This document shows, piece by piece, positions 40,747-49,979 of a stretch of 64,000 nucleotides of DNA. The position numbers and the translations under genes are program-made. The stretch is from a virus, in IMG/VR virus record IMGVR_UViG_3300021092_000031, positions 1 through 64,000 of that record; one strand, written 5' to 3'. The notes under the pieces were generated by a model. It searched no databases. It worked only from the letters and a program-made list of their open reading frames with translations, and had not been told where the DNA came from. Numbering within the stretch: the first letter of the stretch is position 1; each line of letters opens with the position of its first letter.

Positions 40747-41328
40747 TTAAAGGCTTGGGTTGTCAAATGATTCTGTTTCCGTTATGAAGAAAACAGGATT
40801 TGAAGTTGAAGACTCCATGAAGCCAGCAATCTTAAAAGAAAGATATTTTGGCTGAGTGTACGGCACGGTGGCAAATAATTCGTCATTTTCGTTCTTAAAA
40901 TATATGGTGATGTCAGTGCCTGCAGATATGACCAGTCTAGTTTCAGCAAAAACTCCAGTGCCTGATCCTGAAATGTCAGCCAAAGAAGTGAGAAAAACCT
41001 TCACCGTTGTTGTCGTTTCTCCGTCATCGTATCCATCGTATTTTATCAACTTTGCAGAATCGGTCGCAAGATCTATATTGAGAGTATCTGACAACTGATG
41101 AGTTTTTGATTCGCACATGTGCATCTGAGATACAAAAACTGCATTCGATGCCACTCCACCTCCGAAATCAACTGAAACCTTGCCAGCTCCCAAACTGATG
41201 CCGGTGGCATTCCCTGCGCCATCCCTGACAGGAATATGCTCAGAGCTAGACACTCCATTGCCACCGTTGTCGACGTGCAGCAGATCTTTGTAACTTGCTG
41301 ATGGTGTTTTGTCTTTTAAACTTGCCAT
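40747..41328 (-). CDS. Phage tail-fibre-like N-terminal protein, 193 aa
   Basis: It begins SLKDKTPSASYKDLLHVDNG, then VSSSEHIPVRDGAGNATGIS. This matches N-terminal segments of phage tailspike/fibre proteins (YKDLLxVDN... RPVxDGxGNxSxLxLS). The rest is beta-rich and Thr/Ser-rich. It touches the upstream 41328-41729 gene at one base. It may attach a fibre to the baseplate, together with the neighbouring 512-aa protein. Confidence 0.75.
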   Translation of the reverse strand: MASLKDKTPSASYKDLLHVDNGGNGVSSSEHIPVRDGAGNATGISLGAGKVSVDFGGGVASNAVFVSQMHMCESKTHQLSDTLNIDLATDSAKLIKYDGYDDGETTTTVKVFLTSLADISGSGTGVFAETRLVISAGTDITIYFKNENDELFATVPYTQPKYLSFKIAGFMESSTSNPVFFITETESFDNPSL

Positions 41329-41729
41329 TATCTTACTCCATATGAAGAGATTCTGAATTTACCAGGATTGACTACAACAAGAGTACGAGGGGAACTGAAC
41401 CAAATCCCATCGAAATCTCCATGTTTTACAAAAGCAGGAATCTCAGACCCGGGATCTAGTTTCATGCCTGAGGCGATTATGTTGCTCAACTTTTCATATT
41501 CATCACGAACATTGTCGTGAAGTATTCTTGGCTTACCAAGAATTTTTACCTTAAAAAATGACCCGCTCGACGGCGGGTTGAGACCCAAGTGGCAAACTAT
41601 GCCATCTGGCATTTCTCTTCCAATATTGGCGTTCGAAGGCAGTGAAAGAGAGAACAATTCAACTGCATTCCAGTTTGGAATAATTCTTCCAATACAATCT
41701 ACTATTTTTGATTTTTTAGCCTCTTCCAT
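41328..41729 (-). CDS. Uncharacterised protein, 133 aa
   Basis: A small alpha/beta protein with IIPNWNAVELFSLSLPS, then SFFKVKILGKPRILHDNV and a beta-rich end. No family is recognised and there is no signal peptide. First of three minus-strand genes that run into fibre-like proteins, so a structural or assembly role is likely. Confidence 0.65.
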   Translation of the reverse strand: MEEAKKSKIVDCIGRIIPNWNAVELFSLSLPSNANIGREMPDGIVCHLGLNPPSSGSFFKVKILGKPRILHDNVRDEYEKLSNIIASGMKLDPGSEIPAFVKHGDFDGIWFSSPRTLVVVNPGKFRISSYGVR

Positions 41730-41777
41730 ATCATATGATTTCCCTAATGAAGCATTATCACCTACTAGCCAGACAGG

Positions 41778-42050
41778 ATGTATCTAAATCTACGTGTATT
41801 TTACATTGTGGTCGTATGTGGTCGGAACAACTGGCCAAATCAGAGACAAGTGCTTTTTTATACACCTATAGGAAAGCCTGCGGACAGGTGCTCGTATCTG
41901 CTCGTGAAAAGTGGATTGGTTTTTGAGGTATGCGTTTGGGAAGACACTCCAATTTTGGTTGTTACTAGGCGGATGGAACTGCATGGAGAAATAGCAATAG
42001 AAAATTGGATACAAAGCATGAGGTATATGATCGATGCATATGAGTGGTGA
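41778..42050 (+). CDS. Small conserved-looking protein, 90 aa
   Basis: ATG 41778 gives a protein whose C-terminal two thirds look ordered (DRCSYLLVKSGLVFEVCVWE, then MELHGEIAIENWIQSMRYM). The N-terminus is less convincing. It is divergent from the minus-strand genes and leads the plus-strand string with the membrane proteins and sigma factor. The function is unknown. The opposite-strand ORF here looks like a shadow. Confidence 0.6.
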   Translation: MYLNLRVFYIVVVCGRNNWPNQRQVLFYTPIGKPADRCSYLLVKSGLVFEVCVWEDTPILVVTRRMELHGEIAIENWIQSMRYMIDAYEW

Positions 42051-42378
42051 AGATGTCATGTCGTTGTTTAGCTTTGCCGTGCTTGGGGTCGCTGGGGCCA
42101 CGGTGCTTGTTGAAAAGCGCGACGAAGCGCCAGTGAGTTACATAAGTAATTTCATCCGATGGGTAATGACAAAGATGCGCATTGGCTATGTAACAAAATT
42201 GCTAGAATGCACTGTTTGTTGTTCTTTTTGGATGGCAGGCATAATAGAAGTTATATGGGGATTATGGTTCTACCAAGAGCTAGCAGGGTGGCCATATTGG
42301 CCATTCAGCGGGCTAGTTGCCTCTGCCATAAGTTTCTATGTAATCGATTTTCTCAATACCATAGATAAGAACGGCTAA
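42040..42378 (+). CDS. DUF1360-like membrane protein, 112 aa
   Basis: The first hydrophobic stretch (FSFAVLGVAGATVLV) is followed by LLECTVCCSFWMAGIIEVIW and by a last membrane segment. The CxxCxSxW-like Cys/Trp pattern recalls the DUF1360 family of phage and bacterial membrane proteins. ATG 42058 is an alternative start. It overlaps the previous gene. The function is unknown; the Cys pair might be redox-active. Confidence 0.7.
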   Translation: MSGEDVMSLFSFAVLGVAGATVLVEKRDEAPVSYISNFIRWVMTKMRIGYVTKLLECTVCCSFWMAGIIEVIWGLWFYQELAGWPYWPFSGLVASAISFYVIDFLNTIDKNG

Positions 42379-42380
42379 CA

Positions 42381-42674
42381 ATGACAAAGATCATAATGAT
42401 AATCATGGCAATGGCCATGAGTTCGTGCTATGCCTTGCCTGCCGAGGTGCAGGAATGCAAAACTGAATCAAAGCAAGACGTAGTCGACAAGCAGATCATG
42501 CTGTCAGTTCAACATGTTCCTGAAGAGGAGCGTGTGCAAATACCGATGACAGAAGCAAAAGGATTGCAAAATGAATCCACTACGCAATGGGCATACTTAA
42601 ATAGGGTCATTGTTGTTGCGTTGCTGGGCGCGGTTGGATTGGCAGCATGGAAGTTTTTGCCAAGAAAAGAGTGA
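42381..42674 (+). CDS. Small exported protein with C-terminal membrane segment, 97 aa
   Basis: The N-terminus is a signal peptide with possible lipobox (MIIMAMAMSSC). A polar acidic middle follows, then one membrane segment (VIVVALLGAVGLAAWKFL) and basic tail RKE. It would span the periplasm with both ends at membranes, an arrangement seen in spanin-like proteins. It follows the DUF1360-like gene by 2 nt. A role in lysis or envelope work is possible. Confidence 0.65.
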   Translation: MTKIIMIIMAMAMSSCYALPAEVQECKTESKQDVVDKQIMLSVQHVPEEERVQIPMTEAKGLQNESTTQWAYLNRVIVVALLGAVGLAAWKFLPRKE

Positions 42675-42681
42675 CTTACAT

Positions 42682-43506
42682 TTGAAGACAACGCATCCAA
42701 AAAGAAGAGGGAATCGCGGCATTAGGCGGCAAGAAACGCCGCTTGATTGCTGGATAAAATTAAAAGAATTACGTGGGGCGGGCAGCGCATTCCAGTGTGA
42801 ATATATCATGCTTAGAAATCGCATAGCAGAAGAGAATTATGATCTTGTTAACAAATTGGCAGAATTGATGCATTACAAGCACCCAGAACACAGCAAAGAA
42901 GATCTAAAAAGTTACGCTGCGCACGGGCTTATGGATGCTATAAACAAATACGATCCAGGCAAGGGAAATAAGTTTGAGACATTCGCCACATATCGACTAT
43001 TTGGATCGATGTATGATGAGATGAGGAAATCAACTTGGTCTCCAAGGCTAGTCAGACAGAGACAGGCGATATTGGATGTGCATAGGGAGAAGTTTGTGGC
43101 AGTGAACGGACGACAGCCAAATGAACACGAGCTCATTTGTGCACTGACAGAAGCAGGAGTTGAAAAGCCAGACAAGGTTGTGAAGGATGGGACTACGAGG
43201 GGATTGATTTCTATCTTTGTGCAAGATGAAAACAACAATGATTCTAAAGACATACTCATAAAAGCAGATATAAGGTCTGCCTGCGTTCAAACAGATGAAT
43301 CAGAACAGATGTTTTCAAATATAAGCAGGGAGATAGGAATAATTGCCGGCAGGGTGTGTAGCATGATATATGCAGAGAATATGTCCGAAGAAGAGGTGTC
43401 TAAAAAGTTAGAGATTGGTCTTTCTGATGTTGTCAAAATACACAAAAAGGCCCTGAAAAAACTTAAGACATCTGAGTATGTTAAGATGCTCGTCGATAGA
43501 GAATGA
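42682..43506 (+). CDS. RNA polymerase sigma factor, FliA/sigma-28 type, 274 aa
   Basis: Region 2 is clear: DLKSYAAHGLMDAINKYDPG, then FETFATYRLFGSMYDEMRK and STWSPRLVRQ, as in group 3 sigma factors. The last ~60 residues (SEEEVSKKLEIGLSDVVKIH) form the region 4 helix-turn-helix. The start is uncertain. TTG 42682 keeps the upstream helix (PLDCWIKLKELR); the first ATG after it is 42808, and the ORF open from 42610 overlaps the previous gene. It would direct host RNA polymerase to phage promoters, probably for late genes. Confidence 0.85.
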   Translation: MKTTHPKRRGNRGIRRQETPLDCWIKLKELRGAGSAFQCEYIMLRNRIAEENYDLVNKLAELMHYKHPEHSKEDLKSYAAHGLMDAINKYDPGKGNKFETFATYRLFGSMYDEMRKSTWSPRLVRQRQAILDVHREKFVAVNGRQPNEHELICALTEAGVEKPDKVVKDGTTRGLISIFVQDENNNDSKDILIKADIRSACVQTDESEQMFSNISREIGIIAGRVCSMIYAENMSEEEVSKKLEIGLSDVVKIHKKALKKLKTSEYVKMLVDRE

Positions 43507-43509
43507 CAA

Positions 43510-44175
43510 ATGTCAACAAGACAGAATAAGATTACACTATCCAAATTGACTGGGATGTTTCATGAAACACCATGCTTTATCATAGGAAATTCTCCTTCGC
43601 TTCTTGACATCAATCTAAACATGGTGGAGCCGTTTTTAACAATAGGAATTAACAGAGCCTACAGGGCTATGAAGCTTTCTTTTTTGATGTGGCAAGATCC
43701 TGAAATAATGAGAGATTGCAGGATGGATCTTGAAAGATTTGACGGTGTGTGTGCCTGCCCACCACATGCAGATCCTGGAAACAGATTTTCTCATTTCACC
43801 ATTCGAGGTAAAAAGTTTCACAAAAGTTCTGATCCTTCTGTGCTTTATGGAAGAGGATCAACAGGGCCATTGGCCGTGCAGTTTGCTGCAACTATAGGAT
43901 GCAGACCAATTTTCATGATTGGGATGAATTGCAGGTCAAAAGGCCGCATGACAGACTTTTACGGCAACAACAGAGACTGGAAGCCGCACACTCCAAGGCT
44001 ATGTGCCGACGGGTTAAAATGGATATCCACAAACTTTACACATGAAGAAGTCGAAAACTTATCATCTAGTCCACATGCAGTTTACAATGCAACAAAGAAA
44101 TTTGCTAAACATGCACTGGGGCGAGAGCAATATCTTTCGATGATCAGACGAAGATCTTCGTCTCTAAGATCGTAA
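43510..44175 (+). CDS. MptE/DUF115-like protein, 221 aa
   Basis: The order PCFIIGNSPSLLDINLN, LTIGINRAYRAM, FLMWQDPEIM and then GPLAVQFAATIGCRPIFMIG is that of the MptE-like/DUF115 fold, which includes flagellin-modifying (Maf) and lipopolysaccharide enzymes. It could be a sugar transferase or pyrophosphokinase-like enzyme. It sits between the sigma factor and ribonucleotide reductase. Confidence 0.75.
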   Translation: MSTRQNKITLSKLTGMFHETPCFIIGNSPSLLDINLNMVEPFLTIGINRAYRAMKLSFLMWQDPEIMRDCRMDLERFDGVCACPPHADPGNRFSHFTIRGKKFHKSSDPSVLYGRGSTGPLAVQFAATIGCRPIFMIGMNCRSKGRMTDFYGNNRDWKPHTPRLCADGLKWISTNFTHEEVENLSSSPHAVYNATKKFAKHALGREQYLSMIRRRSSSLRS

Positions 44176-44219
44176 TCTTGTATTAAGGACTCAAGCGGTC
44201 AAAAGAAATATGGAGAAAA

Positions 44220-46760
44220 ATGGAAAACGAAAACAAGTGCTGTGGCGGTGTTTCATGTGGTTCGTGCGAAAAGAATATATACTCCTATCAGGAGGCCCTT
44301 ACTGCAAGCACGGCCTACTTCGGTGGAGACGACTTGTCTGCAAAAGTATTCGTGGACAAATATGCCCTCCGAGACAGAAAGAACAACCTGCTAGAGAAGT
44401 CTCCGAAGGACATGCACTGGAGGATCGCAAAAGAGTTCGCACGCATAGAGGCTAAAAAGTTCAAGAATCCGTATTCTGCTGAATTTCTTTTCAGTCTGAT
44501 GGATCACTTCAAGTACATAGTGCCGCAGGGATCTCCGATGTACGGGATTGGCAACAACCAGCAATACATCAGCCTGAGCAACTGCTATGTCATTGCATCT
44601 CCGCACGATTCTTACGGCTCTATCATGTCCGCAGACGAATGCCTGGTTCAGATCAGCAAGCGTCGTGGCGGAGTTGGCTTGAATCTTTCCAATCTCAGAC
44701 CGAACGGCAGCCCCACAAGGAATGCCGCCCGAACAAGCACTGGCGTGATATCTTTCGCAGAGCGCTTTTCAAATTCCATCAGAGAGGTTGGACAGGCAGG
44801 TCGACGCGGTGCCCTTATGTTGACCCTTGATGTCCACCACCCGGACATCGAAGAGTTTACGGTTATGAAGCGAGACCTGACAAAAGTCACCGGAGCCAAC
44901 ATATCAGTCATGCTGTATGATGATTTCTTGGAGGCAGTTGATAAGGGAGAAAAGTATGAGCAGAGGTGGCCATGCAATTCGGACGAGCCACAGATCAGAA
45001 AGAATGTCGATGCCAAGAAGATATGGCGCTTGATTGTTGAAAATGCACACCACATGGCCGAGCCTGGTCTTCTGTTCTGGGACAACATCATCAAGGAAAG
45101 TCCTGCTGATTGCTATGCATCTGATGGATTTGAAACAATCAGCACGAATCCATGTTCAGAAATCCCGCTGTCTGCATTTGACTCTTGCCGTCTGATGCTT
45201 TTGAATGCCTTCAGCTATGTTGAAAATCCATTCACCAGCAAGGCCAAGTTCAACTTCAAATTGTTCTCTGAGCATGTTGCCGTGTGCCAGAGATTGATGG
45301 ATGATTTGGTGGATCTTGAGATTGAATGCATCGACAGGATCATTGACAAGGTCAAGAAGGACCCCGAGGAGCCTAAATTCCGCCAGCGAGAACTTGAGTT
45401 GTGGAAAGACATAAGAAATGCTGCCTCGAGAGGCAGACGAACGGGAACGGGATTGACTGCTGTGGGAGACACCCTTGCAGCTTTGGGCATGCCATACACT
45501 TCAGATGAGGGAATATCCACAATCACCAAGATATACAAGACCATGAAATTGTCTGCCTACAGGAGCAGCGTTGACATGGCGATGGAGATTGGAGCCTTCC
45601 CAATTTGGGACGCAGATAAAGAGTCAGGCAATCCGTTCCTAAAACGAATGAAGTCTGAAGATCCAGAGCTTTATGCCGACATGCAGAAATACGGAAGGCG
45701 CAATATCGCTCTGCTAACTACGGCACCATGTGGATCAGTTTCTATCTTGACACAGACAAGTTCTGGGATTGAACCACAGTTCATGGTTGCTCCATACATC
45801 CGAAGAAAAAAGGGGAACCCAGGAGACATTGGATTCCGATCCGATTTTGTTGACCAAAACGGAGATCACTGGATGGAGTTTAAAGTGTATCCGCCAAAGG
45901 TTAAGATGTGGGTTGATGTCACAGGAGAGGACGACATCACCAAAAGTCCATGGGCGGGCAGCACTGCATCTGAACTTGATTGGAAGAAGAGAGTCAAGTT
46001 ACAGGCTTCGGCGCAGAAGCACATAGATCACGCCATCAGTTCCACCCTAAATCTGTCGGCCGATGCCACAGTCGAGGCAGTTGATGAGATTTATAGAACT
46101 GCCTGGAAGGCTGGCTGCAAAGGTATCACCATCTATCGCGATGGGTGTAGAACTGGGGTACTTGTTGATGAAAAGAAGGCATCTGCTGAAAAGAATGATG
46201 AAATCATCAACACCAAAGCCCCAAAGAGGCCGGAAACTCTCGCTTGCGATGTTCATCACATTCAGGTGAAGGGCTCTCCATTCGTGGTGTTTGTTGGTCT
46301 TCTAAAAAGCAAACCATATGAAGTCTTTGCCCTTCCAAACAAATCAGATGGAGACGATAAGGAACTGATGGTTTCCAAGTCTTTCACTTCGGGACTGACA
46401 ACGAAGGAGGCTAGAGGCAAATACAGAATCGATCTCGTTGATAAATATGACAGTAGACTGTCAATCAGCAAAGTGAATGACAAGGAGACTGAGGACGAGG
46501 CTGCTCTCACGAGGATAATTTCGACTGCTTTGCGTCATGGTGCAGATATACAGTTCATTGTTCAGCAACTTGAGAAGGTTCAGGGAGACATGAATAACTT
46601 CAGCAGATCTGTTGCACGAGCTCTGAAAAAATATATTCCCGATGGCACCGAGGTCACAGGAGAGACTTGTGCCAGCTGTGAGACAAAAGACAAATGCAGT
46701 CTGATCAGGCAGGAAGGTTGTGTAACCTGCAGATCTTGTGGATGGACCAAGTGCAACTGA
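44220..46760 (+). CDS. nrdJ: Class II (B12-dependent) ribonucleotide reductase, 846 aa
   Basis: It reduces ribonucleotides to deoxyribonucleotides with adenosylcobalamin. Cys in SLSNCYV (~122), the radical-site NPCSEIPLS (Asn 310, Cys 312, Glu 314) and TTAPCGSVSILT are all present. The C-terminus carries two Cys groups (CASCETKDKC and CVTCRSCGWTKC) expected to bind zinc or pass electrons. The Cys-rich start (NKCCGGVSCGSC) is unusual. No small subunit is needed or seen. With dut directly after it and thyX at 28.6 kb it supplies DNA precursors; the thioredoxin could reduce it. The host must have or take up cobalamin. Confidence 0.95.
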   Translation: MENENKCCGGVSCGSCEKNIYSYQEALTASTAYFGGDDLSAKVFVDKYALRDRKNNLLEKSPKDMHWRIAKEFARIEAKKFKNPYSAEFLFSLMDHFKYIVPQGSPMYGIGNNQQYISLSNCYVIASPHDSYGSIMSADECLVQISKRRGGVGLNLSNLRPNGSPTRNAARTSTGVISFAERFSNSIREVGQAGRRGALMLTLDVHHPDIEEFTVMKRDLTKVTGANISVMLYDDFLEAVDKGEKYEQRWPCNSDEPQIRKNVDAKKIWRLIVENAHHMAEPGLLFWDNIIKESPADCYASDGFETISTNPCSEIPLSAFDSCRLMLLNAFSYVENPFTSKAKFNFKLFSEHVAVCQRLMDDLVDLEIECIDRIIDKVKKDPEEPKFRQRELELWKDIRNAASRGRRTGTGLTAVGDTLAALGMPYTSDEGISTITKIYKTMKLSAYRSSVDMAMEIGAFPIWDADKESGNPFLKRMKSEDPELYADMQKYGRRNIALLTTAPCGSVSILTQTSSGIEPQFMVAPYIRRKKGNPGDIGFRSDFVDQNGDHWMEFKVYPPKVKMWVDVTGEDDITKSPWAGSTASELDWKKRVKLQASAQKHIDHAISSTLNLSADATVEAVDEIYRTAWKAGCKGITIYRDGCRTGVLVDEKKASAEKNDEIINTKAPKRPETLACDVHHIQVKGSPFVVFVGLLKSKPYEVFALPNKSDGDDKELMVSKSFTSGLTTKEARGKYRIDLVDKYDSRLSISKVNDKETEDEAALTRIISTALRHGADIQFIVQQLEKVQGDMNNFSRSVARALKKYIPDGTEVTGETCASCETKDKCSLIRQEGCVTCRSCGWTKCN

Positions 46761-46768
46761 GGATATAA

Positions 46769-47251
46769 ATGTATCATAACATCAATGTTGCTTTTGATCT
46801 GAAGCATGTCATAAAATTTGAACTTGAGGAGGGGGCAACGCCTCCTCAAAAGGCCCACCCAGACGACGCAGGATGGGATCTAGTGGCTCTTGACGATGGA
46901 GAGGCGACATTTGGTCTTGATGGATCGGTAGACCTCATCAAATACAACACTGGCGTGAAATGCGACCCGCATGGTGCATATTTGCTTCTGTTTCCGCGCA
47001 GCAGTGTTTGCAAAACAGATTTGGTGATGGGAAACTCCGTTGGTCTTATCGATCCTGGCTACAGGGGTAACATAATTGCCGCCTTCAGACCAATCAGAAA
47101 TCAAAACAAACCTGAAATGATGAAGAAATACAAGAAAGGTGACCGAATTGCTCAACTTGTACCCATGATGCCCATGGTGGCAGAATTTGTGCGTGATTCC
47201 GTTTCCCGATCAGGGAGGGGATCTGGAGGTTTTGGATCAACAGGTAGTTGA
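46769..47251 (+). CDS. dut: dUTPase, 160 aa
   Basis: It cleaves dUTP to dUMP and pyrophosphate, feeding ThyX. The five trimeric dUTPase motifs are seen: DDAGWDL, PRSS, GLIDPGYRGNI, KGDRIAQL and GRGSGGFGSTG. The length is normal. It starts 8 nt after nrdJ and overlaps the next start codon (TGATG). Confidence 0.95.
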   Translation: MYHNINVAFDLKHVIKFELEEGATPPQKAHPDDAGWDLVALDDGEATFGLDGSVDLIKYNTGVKCDPHGAYLLLFPRSSVCKTDLVMGNSVGLIDPGYRGNIIAAFRPIRNQNKPEMMKKYKKGDRIAQLVPMMPMVAEFVRDSVSRSGRGSGGFGSTGS

Positions 47252-49056
47252 TGCCCGAATATTCCAAGGTCATTGTTGGGTACAATGCGGCCGTTTCTGA
47301 AAGCAAAGAACTGGCGCAGTTATATATTGCTTCCCTTGGCGCTTCCTCATCTAGGACTGTTCCACTAGACTGTTCAACAGAGCCAATTCTAGATTCTTAT
47401 GAAGAATTCAGAAACACTATAGAGACTCCACTGAGAAACGCAGGAAGAGAAGGAGTCAGTGCATTTGTGCTTGGATTTCGGGTGCCAGTCGCGTTTCTTC
47501 ACAATGGTGGATATGTTTCGTCGTGCTCGCGTTTGTCAAGCCCATACCCATTGGAACCAGGCAAAAGAAATCCTGCTTTCCATGCTTCTGGGAACATCAG
47601 ATCATCAAAGTTGTATGAACTTGGGATTATACCAGTGTCATCCCTGGACATGCCAACTGTGGCTCAATCGAGAAAACTGATTGATCAGGTCGTATCAAAT
47701 CTTGTTGGTGTTGATGTATATGGGATCCTGCTCCTTGATCCATATCCTCCTCGAGGTAAGACAAGCGATTATTTGTCTCGATCTTTAGAAGAGTTTGAAA
47801 ATGGACTTGCGCCTGACATGTTTCCTTCATACAGAAGGTCGGTGGAACAGCCAATACCCTATGACTCTTCGTTTCCCTATGTTTCAGGAGACAGCTTCTT
47901 TTATGGTTGGGGTCTGCAGGAGGCCAATGAATCTTATTTCGTTAGTGGATTTGACAAGAGGGCCATATTCGTAAATGCTGATGGTGGATCGTTATCGAAA
48001 GTCAGACCGTCCGACGGAGGATTTTCCCCGTGTGTGTCTGCTGCGTCTGCTGGTTATGGCTTTGTGATTGGATCCGTTGGGCCACCACCTGCAGACATGA
48101 TTGATCCATATATTCAGCAGGATCCATATGGGCAATACGATGAGTTTGGAGGGGCTCCGCATCCAACATCCCTGTTCATATCAGTCGCAAACAAGGAAAC
48201 ATGTGGGGAGTCTTGGTGTCTTTCATCTCCTGCGTTGGACACGTCGTTCGGATGTATAGGATGCCCATTTGGAAAATTCACCGTCAATAGGTCTGTGGCA
48301 ACCCAGAAGCTGAATAGTGTAGAAATGCTAGAAGAAACCATGTTCATGCTGTCACAAATTGTGGCCAAGATGAACAGGAGCGGAAAGAAGATAGATGCAT
48401 ACCTAAATAGTTTTTTCACACCATCAACAGATGTCTCAGACGCTCTTTTTAAATTAAAAATGAGAGAAATTGTTACACCTTTTTCAACAGATAATGGAGT
48501 CGTGAGTACTAAAGGTAGTCTTTCTTTTTTGATGATAGGTTACAATCATTTTGTATCACAGATATCATATGGGCAGTCAAATTTAAATATCGAACCATCA
48601 TTCGTTGAGTTCGTCAGTAATGCAAATCAAAAACTATCTGGATCTTTCTTATCTTACACTCCAGGGGGCCCACAACTGATTAAGGAAATATCTGCACTCA
48701 ATGTGGAGAAGCCTGGAACTTGGACTGCAGAGTTCCCACTGCAGGACATGAACGGAATGCTTGGATTTATACACTTCCAAGCGAAGGTATACAATGAGGA
48801 CGGAGATCTGATCGACGAGTTGAAAAGTTACAACAACCAGAGTAGATGGAAGTATGAGATATATTCAGGAAGGATGAAAGAAATACCTCTTTTGGGAGTA
48901 TTCTCTGGAAGGGTCGGTGCAAACATCAGGATGATATCAGGAAATTCTGGATCTAGTTTGAAAATATCTGAAAGAGGTCGGGTTATGATCAGACAAATTC
49001 TTGACAGAACAACGGTAGGCGAGTGGTTTGAGACCACCACCATAGCAACCACATGA
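47251..49056 (+). CDS. Uncharacterised protein, weakly TIGR03790-like N-terminus, 601 aa
   Basis: The first ~180 residues (KVIVGYNAAVSESKELAQLY, later VSAFVLGFRVPVAF) resemble the start of TIGR03790-type proteins, a match made from memory of the pattern. The middle holds Cys groups (ETCGESWCLSS; FGCIGCPFGKF) that may bind metal. The C-terminal part is beta-rich. ATG 47251 overlaps the dut stop. No signal peptide is seen. The function is unknown; a virion protein is possible. Confidence 0.75.
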   Translation: MPEYSKVIVGYNAAVSESKELAQLYIASLGASSSRTVPLDCSTEPILDSYEEFRNTIETPLRNAGREGVSAFVLGFRVPVAFLHNGGYVSSCSRLSSPYPLEPGKRNPAFHASGNIRSSKLYELGIIPVSSLDMPTVAQSRKLIDQVVSNLVGVDVYGILLLDPYPPRGKTSDYLSRSLEEFENGLAPDMFPSYRRSVEQPIPYDSSFPYVSGDSFFYGWGLQEANESYFVSGFDKRAIFVNADGGSLSKVRPSDGGFSPCVSAASAGYGFVIGSVGPPPADMIDPYIQQDPYGQYDEFGGAPHPTSLFISVANKETCGESWCLSSPALDTSFGCIGCPFGKFTVNRSVATQKLNSVEMLEETMFMLSQIVAKMNRSGKKIDAYLNSFFTPSTDVSDALFKLKMREIVTPFSTDNGVVSTKGSLSFLMIGYNHFVSQISYGQSNLNIEPSFVEFVSNANQKLSGSFLSYTPGGPQLIKEISALNVEKPGTWTAEFPLQDMNGMLGFIHFQAKVYNEDGDLIDELKSYNNQSRWKYEIYSGRMKEIPLLGVFSGRVGANIRMISGNSGSSLKISERGRVMIRQILDRTTVGEWFETTTIATT

Positions 49057-49541
49057 TCAGGCTAACAATAAAACCAAGAACATTTTGGGAATCTTTGAGC
49101 GCGGTTGCTGTTATCAAAGAAGAGATGGTAGATGTATTAGGCTATCTGCCAAGACTGATATCCACTGTCTACAAAACAGACACCAACTATCTCAATTTTA
49201 GGTCGAGGTCTTTCTTGACCGGAATAGCCACCTTAGGTAGCGATCTTCAGAGGAGGATAGACACCTCTGTTCCAAGGTCAGCACACCTTTTCAAGGTTTT
49301 TTCTAAATCAGTGAGATCTAGTCACAAAATATCTGTTGCTGAATTCATGCGTGAAAACTTCATTGCATGTCCAGCACTGGTTGCAGAAACACTTGCAAGA
49401 GCTTCTATGGAAAAAGACTTACCGATTGGAGATTCGTCCGCAGAGTGGAAAGACCTAAATTGCGGGGCTTCTGATATCTCAGCAGGAGAGTTCTCTTCAA
49501 GACCACTATCATGGTCTTGGATAGGGTCGGTCAATACCTGA
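49053..49541 (+). CDS. Uncharacterised protein, 162 aa
   Basis: ATGA overlap with the 601-aa protein indicates coupled translation. It is helical at the start (FWESLSAVAVIKEEMVDVLG), then basic, with a Ser-rich end. No family is recognised. It converges with the gene at 49509 and overlaps it by 33 nt. Confidence 0.7.
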   Translation: MIRLTIKPRTFWESLSAVAVIKEEMVDVLGYLPRLISTVYKTDTNYLNFRSRSFLTGIATLGSDLQRRIDTSVPRSAHLFKVFSKSVRSSHKISVAEFMRENFIACPALVAETLARASMEKDLPIGDSSAEWKDLNCGASDISAGEFSSRPLSWSWIGSVNT

Positions 49542-49979
49542 GTTTGTGAACGCGCTGTCAAGCCGCAGTATGCTCTCTGAAAGTTCCCTCATCGTGTCCG
49601 AACTGCATGCCCTGCCAGCTTCAATAGAGGCCTTCTTCGTGGCAGAGACAGCCTGCCGCATGGCTTGAGCAAGGTCTGTCCCCCTAGATGCTTCAGACCC
49701 CCTACCTAGTTTCTTGGCCATCTCTATGGCAGCCATGTCCTCAGGAACATATTCTTCCATGTACGTGGCAAGTTGATTGGCCTGATTCTTAAGTTTTTCT
49801 ATTTCCGTAACAAGACCAACTATGGTCGACTGCATATGTTCATTTTTTATGATCATGGCAGCAGCTAATGATATGGCGCTTTTTGTGTTGCTGATGCTGT
49901 CTGCTATGATCTGAGATTCTGCAGAAATTGGGACATCATGTTGAGCCCTGACAAGTTTGGTGGCATCATTTATGGACAA
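49509..49979 (-). CDS. Helical Ala/Glu-rich protein, 156 aa
   Basis: The body should form long helices or coiled coil (GLVTEIEKLKNQANQLATYM; AMRQAVSATKKASIEAGRA). It is the last gene of a three-gene minus-strand string and overlaps its neighbour's stop by a few bases. The function is unknown. Confidence 0.7.
   Translation of the reverse strand: MSINDATKLVRAQHDVPISAESQIIADSISNTKSAISLAAAMIIKNEHMQSTIVGLVTEIEKLKNQANQLATYMEEYVPEDMAAIEMAKKLGRGSEASRGTDLAQAMRQAVSATKKASIEAGRACSSDTMRELSESILRLDSAFTNSGIDRPYPRP

Noticed and set aside
41735-42101. Alternative ORFs at 41735 (+) and 41790-42101 (-)
   Set aside because: The 90-aa frame at 41778 has a more ordered C-terminal sequence and fits the string of plus-strand genes; the others look like shadows.
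42610-42681. Longer start for the sigma factor (ATG 42610)
   Set aside because: It would overlap the preceding gene by 65 nt, and the added residues are Cys/Trp/His-rich and not like sigma region 1.
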